Below are positions 29,041 through 37,865 of a DNA stretch of 64,000 nucleotides, piece after piece; the first letter of the stretch is position 1, and every line of letters starts with the position of its first letter. The notes under the pieces were generated by a model. That model made no database searches. It was given only the letters and a program-made list of their open reading frames with translations, and had not been told where the DNA came from. The stretch is from Prorocentrum cordatum (Eukaryota > Sar > Dinophyceae > Prorocentrales > Prorocentraceae), in NCBI GenBank assembly GCA_963575745.1, contig CAUYUJ010017639.1:1-64000 (forward strand). The letters are read 5' to 3'. The translations under genes were made by a program, and so were the position numbers.

Positions 29041-30165
29041 CCAAAACATGTGCATGGCACCTTCGGTGGGGCCCCCTTATGGGGCCACAAAGCGCTGTGC
29101 TGGGTGGGGGAAACGCACGCAGACACCGCCACTGGGGCCTTCGGTGGAGCACCTTATCTGGCCACGAAAAGTTGTACTCGGTGGGGGGAACGAATGCGGA
29201 CACCGCCACAAGGGCCTTCGGTGGAACTCCCTATGAAGCCATGAAACCCTGTACTTCATGGAGGAAACGCATGCAGACACCGCCAATGGGGCCTTCGGTG
29301 GAGCCCTCTATGGGGCCACCAAGCGCCGTACTTGGTGGGGGAAGCGCATGCGGACACAGCCACTGGAGCCTTCGGTGGGGCCCCCTATGGGGCCACGAAG
29401 CGCTGTGCTGCGTGGGGGAAACGCATGCAGACACTGCCACTGGAGCCTTCGGTGGAGCACCTTATCTGGCCACGACAAGTTGTACTCGGTGGGGGGAACG
29501 CATGCGGACACAGCCACAAGGGCCTTCGGTGGGAACTCCCTATGAGGCCACGGAACGCTGCACTGAGTAGTGGAGAGGCATGCGAACACCGCCATTAGGG
29601 CCTTCGGTGGAGCCCCCTTATGGGGCCACGAAGCGCTGTACTGGGTGAGGGAAACGCATGCGCATGCCACTGGGGCCTTTGGTGGAGCTCCCCATGGGGC
29701 CACGAACATGTGAGGGGTGTGCCCAAGTAGAAGGGGTGGCATGCGAATGCAGCCGCGGGGGCCTTCGGTGGAGCTCCCTATGGGTCCACGAAACGTGTGA
29801 GAGGTGTACCAAAGCCACCGGGGCCTTGGGAGGGAAGAGCTCCCTATGAGGCCACGAAACGCGAAAGGGGTGTGCCAAAGCTGACACGAGGCGGCATGTG
29901 AACGCAGCCGCTGGGGCCTTGGGTGGAGCTCCCCATGGGGCCACGGAGCGTGTGAAGGGTGGGCCGAGGTGAACAGAAGGCCGCATGTGAACGCAGCCGC
30001 TGGGGCCTTGCGTGGAGGGAGCTCACTATGGGGCCACGAAGCGTGTGAGCGGTGTGCCAAAATGGACAGGAGGCGACATGTGAACGCAGCCACCGGGGCC
30101 TTTGGGTGGAGCTCCCCAATGGGGCCACGAAACGTGAGAGGTGTGCCAAAGTGACGGGCGACGGG
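29041..30165 (-). repeat. Tandem array, about 80-bp unit, 14 copies
   Basis: On the plus strand the word CCTTCGGTGG or a close variant recurs near 29061, 29137, 29216, 29296, 29369, 29449, 29521, 29600, 29667, 29761, 29820, 29917, 30007 and 30097. It alternates with TATGGGGCCACGAA and GAGGTGTGCC. The reverse complement matches the units at 22986-23250 and resembles those at 53290-53720. Confidence 0.9.
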
Positions 30166-30770
30166 AGGAGGGGGAATAGGAGAAGATGAGGGGAGGAGGA
30201 GGAGGAGGAGGAGGAGGAGGAGGAGGAGGAGAAGGAGAAGGAGGAGGAGGAGGAGGAGGAGGAGGAGGACGCGGGGCACCCATTCTGCAAAACGAGGACC
30301 CAACACCACAGGACGGCAGAAAAAAAAAAAAACTAGCTTTGAACCCCCCCTTCGGCAAACAAATATCAGCTGCGAAAATGGAGGGGGGTAGCTTCCGAAG
30401 CCCGCCCCCCTTTGAAAAGGAAACTCGGGTCAATCTTGGGCTCCGGAAAAAGAGGGAGGGGCGTAGCTTTGAACCCCCCCGTTTCTTGGCACGGCAATCT
30501 CAGCTGCGAAAAGGAGGGGGGGAGCTTCCGAAGCCACCACCACGCCCTTGAAGAGGTAAACCCCGGCTGACCTTGGGCTCGGGCAGAAGAGGGGGTAGCT
30601 TTGGAGCCCCCCCCCTTGGTAGCTAGGGCCCCCCTGGCACTGAAATGTCCACAGCAAGGATGGGGGGGAGCTTCCGAACCCCCCTCCCCCTTTCCCAAGG
30701 GATGGAGGGGGTAGCTTGAAGCTGGCCCCCCCCCTTTTGAATGAGAAGTGCGCCACAAGCGCGCTCTTTC
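30166..30770. repeat. (GGA)n tract and C/G-run repeat of about 120 bp
   Basis: (GGA)n spans about 30180-30270. From 30330 to 30760 a unit of about 115-125 bp repeats three to four times. It carries TAGCTTTGAACCCCCCC, CAGCTGCGAAAA(T)GGAGGGGGG and AGCTTCCGAAGCC, so each unit holds opposing C-runs and G-runs that could fold back. Confidence 0.8.
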
Positions 30771-31720
30771 CGATGTAGGACTGTCATGGCGCAGCGGTCA
30801 TGCTGACTCGAGGTGCTGAAGTTCCAATAATGGTGTTCTGGCACGATTCAGGACCGTCATGTCGCAACAATATTGCCGCGTTAAGCTCCGAGGACCTGTG
30901 TTTTGGCACGGTTCTGGATGTTCGAAAGGTTGTCTTCCAACGGCACACATCCCGCGGTGAAGCTAAATCCTTGCAGAAACCTATGAAAGAGGGAACTTGG
31001 GGGGAGGGTTTCAGCATCGTTGAAGCGTCTCGGAGCTTACACTGATCCTTCTCCCCTCCTGCTCCTTATTACTAGTTCCTCCCTGTCGCATCCCGAGGCA
31101 CGTCGGTAGGGCGGGCCGGGCGTTTCGCCTGAAACTTTCCAGAACTTTGCAGGAACTTCACGGATGGATGGCGGGCCGTTTTCAAAATGTGACCGTCGCT
31201 TTAGCGCCGCACACATTCGTCTTCCACTTTTGCAAAAGCTTCTAAGATGGAGGGCGGAGTTTTCAAAATATGGTCCACACCTTAGCGCCGAGCACAATCG
31301 TCTTCAACGTTTGCAAGAGCTTCAAGGATTGAGGACGGCTCCTTTTCAAAATGTGGCTCTCGCCTTTGCGCCGTGCGCATTCGTCAGATGATGATGCAAC
31401 AGTTTCAAGGATTCATACCGCTTGCGTCCCAAAAACGGTGTTTTGGCACGGTGCCGGACTGTAAAGGCGCAACAGTCACGTTGATTCGCCGCGTCGGCTT
31501 CCCAGGCATGGTGTTTTAGCACGGTTCACGATTTTCAAATGCTTGTCTTCCAGCGGGGCACTTCCATCAGAGACCATGAATTCTTGCAGGGACCTATGAA
31601 GGGGGGAGGGAGAGTTGATTGCAGCATCGTTGATGTGTCTAAGGTTTACACTGGTCCTTCACCTCCTCCTCCTCCACCTCCTCCTCCCGCTACCTGTGTT
31701 CCTTTGCCTCCTCCCCCTCC
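30771..31720 (+). repeat. Composite repeat, copy 3
   Basis: The 75-bp units (CGACTC or GATTC, TGGTGTTCTGGCACG, GTCGCAACA) come first, then the CACATCCCGCGGTGAAGC module, GGGCGTTTCGCCTGA, three 83-bp units (near 31179, 31260, 31342), and a second set ending in GGGGCACTTCCATCAG at about 31555. CTCCTCC repeats follow. Confidence 0.75.
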
Positions 31721-31770
31721 CACATTATCCTCCTCCTCCTCCTCCTCCTCCTCCTCCTCCTCCTCCTCCT

Positions 31771-31813
<43 letters not shown>

Positions 31814-31990
31814 GACCTCGTCATTAGCGTCACTCCCCCTCCTCCTCCTCCTCCTCATCATCATCATCAGCATCAGCATCACTATCATAATCACTATCAT
31901 CAGCAGCAGCCGCATCATCTTCAGCATCACCATCTCCCTCACCATCAGCATCGTCACAACCGTCCTCCTTATCCTCTTTCTCCCCTTAAG
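31650..31990. repeat. CTC/CAT microsatellite
   Basis: CTCCTC from 31660 to 31770, CATCAT from 31775 to 31812, then mixed CTC and ATC units to about 31985. Short non-repeat interruptions. Confidence 0.9.
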
Positions 31991-32230
31991 ATCACCCGGG
32001 TGACTCCAACCTAAGACCCATGGAGGCCCAACCAGAAAAAACAAAAAAAATTGGGCGCGCCGAAGAACCCAGGGGGTCCGGTTTCCGCGGAGGAAAGAAA
32101 AAAACCCTGGCGATGGGGTTCGAGCACGGGGGTTACCCCCCCCCCTCAAATTCCGGAAGAGGAATGAACTCCCAGCCGCGGGGGTGCCCGCGCGAGGGGC
32201 CCCACCCCCCCAAGCGCAACCAGAGGAAGA
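31991..32230. other. No gene recognised
   Basis: Purine-rich and C-run-containing sequence. A related stretch (GGAAAGAAGAAAAGAAATCC) returns near 32755-32870. No domain is visible. Confidence 0.4.
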
Positions 32231-32730
32231 AAAGCGTGAGAGCCGAGACTGTAAGTAGTACTGAGGAAGTGCACTACAGAATAGGAAGGAAGTGCACTAC
32301 TGTAAGTAGTACAATGGTTTTTTAAACTGTACTAAGGAATTGTAGTAGCACTAGGGAAGTGCACTACAGACTTGCACTAGAAGTTGTACTATTACTCGGG
32401 AATTGCACCAAGGAGTTGCATCAAGGACTTGCACGAGGGAGTTGTACTAGCACTCGGAACTTGGATCAGAGAGTTGTTATAGTACCACTTAAACCGGGGA
32501 ATTGTACGGGGGAATTGTGCTCGGGAGTTGTACCATGGAGTTGTACTAGTACTGGGGATTGGCGATAGGGCGTTGTTCTAGGGGGCACAATTTTACCAGC
32601 TGTAATATGATACCAGCTGCACTCGAATATTTGCACGGCAGGACAACGTGCTCTCTAGGAACAACTGCGCGATAGGACATGATAGTACCAGTTGTACTCA
32701 AGTACGAGTTGTACGGTAGTCGGAGGGGTT
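32231..32730 (+). repeat. Degenerate 15-bp minisatellite
   Basis: Units of the type GGGAGTTGTACTAG or GGAAGTGCACTAC repeat with frequent indels. GTAC and GCAC alternate, giving many small palindromes. Confidence 0.75.
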
Positions 32731-32894
32731 CAGGGGTTCCAACGGCAACGCGCGCGGGGAAGAAGGAAAGAAATCCATGCGCCGCCAGGGGTCCCGGGTT
32801 TAACGGGTCGCCGCGAAGGTTGACCCCCCGCGGAAAGAAGAAAAGAAATCCGGCCGGGGGGTTGGGGGGTTGAGGGATGAGTCACGGGGGCGAT

Positions 32895-33655
32895 CCCTTA
32901 AGGGCATCATCATTATCATCATCGTCCCAATTGACATCATCTCCATCAACAGCATCATCATACTCATATCACTCCTCAGCTTCATCATCTTCATCGCCAG
33001 GTTCAATACCATCATCATCACCACCACCAGCACCACTATCATCACAGGCATCATCATCGGCGTCACCGTCACCATCATGTTGGCACCATCAGCCGCATTA
33101 TCAGCATCGTCAATCTCATCAACATGATCATCATCATCAGCCTCATCATCACCATCGTCATCATCATCACCACCACCATCATCAACACCATCATCATCGC
33201 CACCACCATCGCCATCGACATCGCCATCGGCATCGCCATCATCGTCATCATCAACAGCACAGCCACAATCATCATCATCAGCATCATCATTGTCACCATC
33301 ACGATCACTATCACCATCACAATCACCACCAGCATCATCATCGTAATCATCGTCATCATGGTCATCGTCATCGTCATCCTCATCGTCGTCGTGGACATCC
33401 TCCTCTTCCTCATCATCATGATCATCACGACCCTCATCATCATCAACATCAGCATCACTATCGTCATCACCGACGCACACCACCATCGTTACCATCGTCA
33501 AAACAGTCGCAAGTCTCCTGACCCGGCTCCTCCTCACCATCATCATCTTCGTGATTATCATCAACATCATCGTCACCCGCATCCTCGTCATCCTCCTCAT
33601 CATCAGCAGCATCATCATATCCACCCACCACCCCGCACCCCGGCGTCCATGGTGG
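32895..33655. repeat. CAT/CAC microsatellite
   Basis: ATC/CAT units with CAC, GTC and AGC variants from about 32905 to 33635. Only homopolymeric peptides are possible. Non-repeat sequence of about 200 bp follows, including a short CTG run at 33801-33835. Confidence 0.9.
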
Positions 33656-34408
33656 GATCGTGTCCGGGCTGAGGACGTCCTTCCCGTACCGGAAAGGGCA
33701 GCTGCAGCCCTCGCGGACCATCCAGCAGGCCTTGTGGACGCGCCCGTCCTTCCGCGTCTCGCCCGAGGAGGGACGGGTGGAGAGACCGGAGAGGATAAGG
33801 CTACTGCTGCTGCTGGTGATGCTGCTGCTGCTCATTCTCCTCCTCTTCATCATCATCACCACCATCATCGTCACCATCATCCACATCTGTTCCGCACAGG
33901 AAGTCTCCAGATGCGTTTTATCTGACGTCATACTCCTCCTTCCCATCCTTTACAATGGCATAGATCTCCTCTCTATTCGCACAGTCGGATTTCGAGTAAG
34001 GCAATGATCCCAAGAGGGTACGAGACCCATGGTAGCGCACGGCGTACCACGGCGTAGAAGAGCACGGCAGAGCGTCGCCGGGTCGAGAACACGACTCCTG
34101 TTCGACAACAGATTCTGAGGGAAACCAGACATGATGCAGGATGGGACATGTAAACAAACGGTGTGGAAACACCCGTAGCGTAGAATGAGAGCCAGCGCTG
34201 GTCGAGAGCACGACTCATTTCGACAACAGCTTCTGAACGAAACCAGGCATGACGCAATGCGGAATATGTAGCTTGACGTTTCTGAAAGAGCAGAAGCGCA
34301 AAATGTGACCCAGCGCTGTAGTGGGAACTAGATTTGGAAGATGCGCAACGAAGGAATGAGATCAGCGCTGCAGCGGGAGTCTGATTTGGAAGGGCCGAGG
34401 GCCAGAAA
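33656..34408. repeat. Degenerate repeats upstream of the LINE
   Basis: From about 34070 two units of about 125 bp share GTCGAGA(A/G)CACGACTC, TTCGACAACAG and GAAACCAG(A/G)CATGA. From 34310 to 34440 shorter units share GATTTGGAAG and CAGCGCTGCAGCGGGA. These may be the LINE 5' untranslated region or host repeats. No gene is seen between 33656 and 34400. Confidence 0.5.
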
Positions 34409-34715
34409 ATGGAGCCACCGCTGCGGCGGGAACGCCATTCTGACGTACAATACCCAGGTCCTCCTCGTGGGATACGTGGGTCGAGCCCCTTGCTCGAAGC
34501 AGATCTGGGTGAACGCCGTGCTGTTGTGCATTCTAACCATGTTGTTCAGAGTTATCCGTGCAGTGTGCTGTCAGAGAACTCCGTGACCGACTACATCGAC
34601 GGGGACATCGGTGAGTCATCCATTTTGCAGATCTCACCGATCACTGTGACTTCGTCTACCTTCTCTGAGGACTCCTGGGAGGATCCGCTGGTGGGAGGTG
34701 GCGATAAAAAAAAAG
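34409..34715 (+). CDS. LINE ORF1 N-terminus (frame 2)
   Basis: Frame 2 from the ATG at 34409 gives an acidic, Ser/Thr-rich segment that ends DPLVGGGDKKKG at an A9 run. This DPL(I/V)GGG-KKK signature is what I associate with dinoflagellate LINE ORF1 N-termini. At 34706-34714 the natural reading moves to frame 3, where KVKGRRRDP and a helical QKMQEALQSLAGRV follow. A one-base change in the homopolymer, or slippage on it, would join them. The true start could lie elsewhere upstream. Confidence 0.5.
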
Positions 34716-34718
34716 GGA

Positions 34719-36701
34719 ATGCAGGGCTCGAAGGTGAAGGGGCGCCGCCGAGACCCGTCAAGTGAAATCCAGAAGATGCAGGAGGCTCTCCAATCTCTCG
34801 CGGGGAGAGTGGGGGGGAGCTTTCAGACCAGACGTCAGAAGAAGTCCAAGGCTTTCCAGGAGCCACGACTACTGCAGGACGTTCGAGAACTCCTCAAGAA
34901 GGTCGACGTGTCGGGCTACCGATCCACGGAGATGCAGGTGCGTGAGCGACTACTTCAGTTGCTGAACCGCTCTCCCAATACCACTTCAGCTGCTGCGAGT
35001 GCTGCAGGCGGGACGTCCACCAAGCAGCAGCAGCAACAGCAGCAGCAGCAGAACCAGCAGAAGGATATCAAAGTCGACAAGAGCCACTGGGGACAGGACT
35101 GCCCTGTTTGGTCTGCCAAACGCCTGCAGGACTGCAACTGCGAGAAGCCGCCGCTCATCGCATGTCAGGATGAGAAGAAGTATCAAGCTACGAGACGGTG
35201 GCTGGACGCGCTTGGAGATGCCGAGCGATCAGCTACCATCCTCATATTCAATATGCAGCGTGTCCTGGAGGGCTCTTCCTTCGTGGGCGTGCTGGTGGAG
35301 ACGGGCCAGGCCAAGGGTACAGCGACTCAGAGGTGCCTCCTGATCGAGCTGGGCCCGTCTCCGCCACGACGTGTGGGACTACCAGAGGGCATCGTCGACG
35401 CCACTCCTGTCCAGGCGGTGACCGCCCTTGAGACCGTGCAGGTGAGACTGACGGCGGCGAGGAACTACGCAGCGGATGATCTCTTCACGCGGGCGGCCCA
35501 GCGTCCAGTGGCGCTGGCTGCTCTCATTTTCAACGACGAACTTCAGAAGATGGTGCTGAAAGTCAAAGGTGCGCTCAACTATGAGAGCGAGTTGACATGT
35601 CCCCTCGTCTTGAAGAAGTCCCCCCTCGAGAAGTGCATGCAGTTTTCCTTGCCACGAGGCGTGTTCATGAACATTCAGGGTTCAAAGTTAGTACCGAGAT
35701 GCTTCAAGCAGCGAGAGGACGAGACCCACGAGGCCGACTTGGCGCGCGTGACAGCCAGCTCTACTTCAGTGTCGGGGCGGATGTGCTACCGCCCGTCAGA
35801 TGACGCAAGTTTGGGAGTGTTGACGGACCAGGCGCTGGCCACGGATATTCTCCCAAGAGGGTGTGCCCTCAGTACTCCTGACAACTGGGTTGGACCAGGG
35901 GGCTCGGAGTCATGGGCTGCGCAAAGAGGCTTCACCAACATCATTAAAATACATCGTGCTGGCCGTCGTCGTTGGTTCTTCAGAGCTGACTCGGCGGCGG
36001 GGCGTTCTGATGCAGATCGAGTCCTTACCTTCGCCAGCGGGATCTCTGTCTCGTTGGCCTACAATAGCGCAGGGGGCAGGAAGAAGACGCCCGTCTCCAA
36101 GCCCACCTCTTCCTGGGGAACTGTGCAGCCGCGCGCAGGACTCCCGACCACGACGCCAGATGAGGAGATGGAGCCAACTCAGCCCGCGACAGCCAGCTTG
36201 GCACCTGCGGACGGAGCTCCCCCCCCTCATGAGGTACCTGTTGACGGCCGCCAGCTGGGACCGTCGGAAGGCGACCCCCCCCAGCAGCGTGCCCGCCGAG
36301 CAGCGACGCCACCCTGGACGGACTACTTCAAAGACGTGGAGTGTGGAGGCAGTGGTGGCTGCTTCTTCCTATGCATCGGTCGAGCTCTTCGTGGTGCTGC
36401 GGCCGACCCCAAGCCCGTTGCCGCAGGGAATGACCAGCCAGGTGGGAAGGTCCAGGCCAAGCTGCGCCTACTCGTTTCTGCAGAAATGAAGAAGCACTTG
36501 AAGAAGTACGGAGTCACCGCGAAGCAGGCTGAGCAGATGGCGAAGGCTGGCTGCTTGGCGAACACGGCGGCCTTGAAGGCTACAGCTGCTGCGGCCAAGG
36601 TCGACATCAATGTTTGGAAGTTCAACGCGACGGACGACCGCTGGGTACTCTACGCGGGCCCGACAGCACGTTCGGCTTCGAGTAAGCGTCCCTTGGTGTG
36701 A
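34719..36701 (+). CDS. LINE ORF1 with C-terminal OTU-like cysteine protease domain
   Basis: The ATG at 34719 is used (the frame also has a GTG at 34698). Order of parts: basic helical N-terminus, a poly-Gln run coded by CAG/CAA repeats near 35023-35055, a central globular region (residues 120-430), an Ala/Pro linker, then an OTU-like domain. The OTU signature is GGSGGCFFLCIGRAL with the nucleophile Cys codon at 36360, and AALKATAAAAKVDINVWKF with WVLYAG downstream. OTU proteases cleave ubiquitin or polyproteins. An in-frame TGA at 36699-36701 stops the ORF just before LQDKHYKLL, whose His-Tyr (codon 36720) fits the OTU catalytic histidine. So the domain is split by one stop. Alternatives are an intron or pseudogenisation. 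Confidence 0.65.
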   Translation: MQGSKVKGRRRDPSSEIQKMQEALQSLAGRVGGSFQTRRQKKSKAFQEPRLLQDVRELLKKVDVSGYRSTEMQVRERLLQLLNRSPNTTSAAASAAGGTSTKQQQQQQQQQNQQKDIKVDKSHWGQDCPVWSAKRLQDCNCEKPPLIACQDEKKYQATRRWLDALGDAERSATILIFNMQRVLEGSSFVGVLVETGQAKGTATQRCLLIELGPSPPRRVGLPEGIVDATPVQAVTALETVQVRLTAARNYAADDLFTRAAQRPVALAALIFNDELQKMVLKVKGALNYESELTCPLVLKKSPLEKCMQFSLPRGVFMNIQGSKLVPRCFKQREDETHEADLARVTASSTSVSGRMCYRPSDDASLGVLTDQALATDILPRGCALSTPDNWVGPGGSESWAAQRGFTNIIKIHRAGRRRWFFRADSAAGRSDADRVLTFASGISVSLAYNSAGGRKKTPVSKPTSSWGTVQPRAGLPTTTPDEEMEPTQPATASLAPADGAPPPHEVPVDGRQLGPSEGDPPQQRARRAATPPWTDYFKDVECGGSGGCFFLCIGRALRGAAADPKPVAAGNDQPGGKVQAKLRLLVSAEMKKHLKKYGVTAKQAEQMAKAGCLANTAALKATAAAAKVDINVWKFNATDDRWVLYAGPTARSASSKRPLV

Positions 36702-36782
36702 TTGGTCTTACAGGATAAGCACTACAAGTTACTGCAAGCTGCGTCATCACTACCGGTGGCGGTGGATACTGCATGATGGTAG

Positions 36783-37805
36783 CAGGCTCTACCTTACCCA
36801 GACATCTTCACAGGTGGACGTGGTCTACTTCGTGGAGGAGGAAAGTCTGTTGCCAGTACCGCTCGAGCTTCGGAGGAGGCGGATGCCAGGTCATTTCCTG
36901 GAATCCCACAGTCGTCCAGAGGTTCGAAGAGAGGGACCACTTCGACCCAGAAGGCGCGCAGCTTCCTGGGTATCTCTGAAGCTGGAGAGCCTCCGCCAGT
37001 GCTCGACGAGGAACCTGATCTGCAGGGTCCTGGCGCACATCTACGTTGTCCAACGCCTGGGTGTGGATGGAAGCCGGCAGCTGACAATCATCCACGCCGT
37101 CTCCAGGAAGCCCGTGTCCATTGGCGCTACTGTGTGGGTGAGCCGCCGCCATCCCGAGCCCCACCTGGCTCGCATGGTGGCGCCAACAGAGCGACGCAGG
37201 GAGCCGCAGCCAGGGCAGCCCGTCGCATCGCCTGGCAGAAGTACAAGTGGTGGCAGGACCAGCTGCCAACCAAGTTCCAGATCCAGTTATGCCAGACGTC
37301 CGAGGAGGCGGGTGCTACTGCGCGGCGGTCCAACCAGTTCGTGACGCTCTACACGCGCTCCCGTTGTGGAGCTCAGAAGCCGATCTTCCGCCTCCGCACG
37401 GACCCCTGCAGGTTGCGGCCCCAGGGATTGACGACAAGGGTCCAGCTACTCGACAAGCTGCTTGGTGCCACGGAGAGGAAGAGGCGGAAAGCTATCCAGG
37501 ATCGCATTGCCAAGCGTTCCCGGGACAAGCATAAAGATAATAACAGACTGCGACAGGCCGAGCTGATGGAGGATCCCGCGTACAAGGCGAAGATTCAGGA
37601 GCGAGGCCTTCGACATGAACGTCGGATCCGCATGCGGAAGCGTAATGCTCTACGTCGTGCTGGACTCCCCCTGCCAAAGCTGAGGCCATGGAGGTTGGTC
37701 TCTCACTGCACGTCTCGCGAAGTTCTTCGGCGCCCAGCTGCTGCGGGGTCTGCGTCCTCATCGACTGCGTCCTCATCTGCAGCGGCTGCGGCCGCTTCTT
37801 CGTGA
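36783..37805 (+). CDS. LINE Cys/His and basic segment
   Basis: Frame 3 is open again from 36783 (first ATG 36999 is only a convenience) to a TGA at 37803. It holds CPTPGCGWKPAAD followed by spaced His and Cys (a C-X4-C...H...C finger-like unit), a second Cys/Arg-rich region, and a long basic stretch from about 37480 to 37660. Such Cys/His modules followed by a basic region are common in LINE ORF1 or between ORF1 and ORF2. It is in the same frame as ORF1 and the RT ORF, which suggests one ancestral long ORF or conserved spacing. The 81 bases between the OTU stop and this segment contain further stops. Confidence 0.45.
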   Translation, partial: QALPYPDIFTGGRGLLRGGGKSVASTARASEEADARSFPGIPQSSRGSKRGTTSTQKARSFLGISEAGEPPPVLDEEPDLQGPGAHLRCPTPGCGWKPAADNHPRRLQEARVHWRYCVGEPPPSRAPPGSHGGANRATQGAAARAARRIAWQKYKWWQDQLPTKFQIQLCQTSEEAGATARRSNQFVTLYTRSRCGAQKPIFRLRTDPCRLRPQGLTTRVQLLDKLLGATERKRRKAIQDRIAKRSRDKHKDNNRLRQAELMEDPAYKAKIQERGLRHERRIRMRKRNALRRAGLPLPKLRPWRLVSHCTSREVLRRPAAAGSASSSTASSSAAAAAASS

Positions 37806-37865
37806 CTATCCTGTCAGAACGCAAGTCCTGGTTCCGGGTGCTCCTCGAGCCCGAGCCAGGCAACG

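Noticed and set aside
36682-36713. GTAAGC...TTACAG considered as a 32-nt intron removing the ORF1 stop
   Set aside because: Exact removal changes the frame and creates a new stop, so it does not restore the OTU reading.
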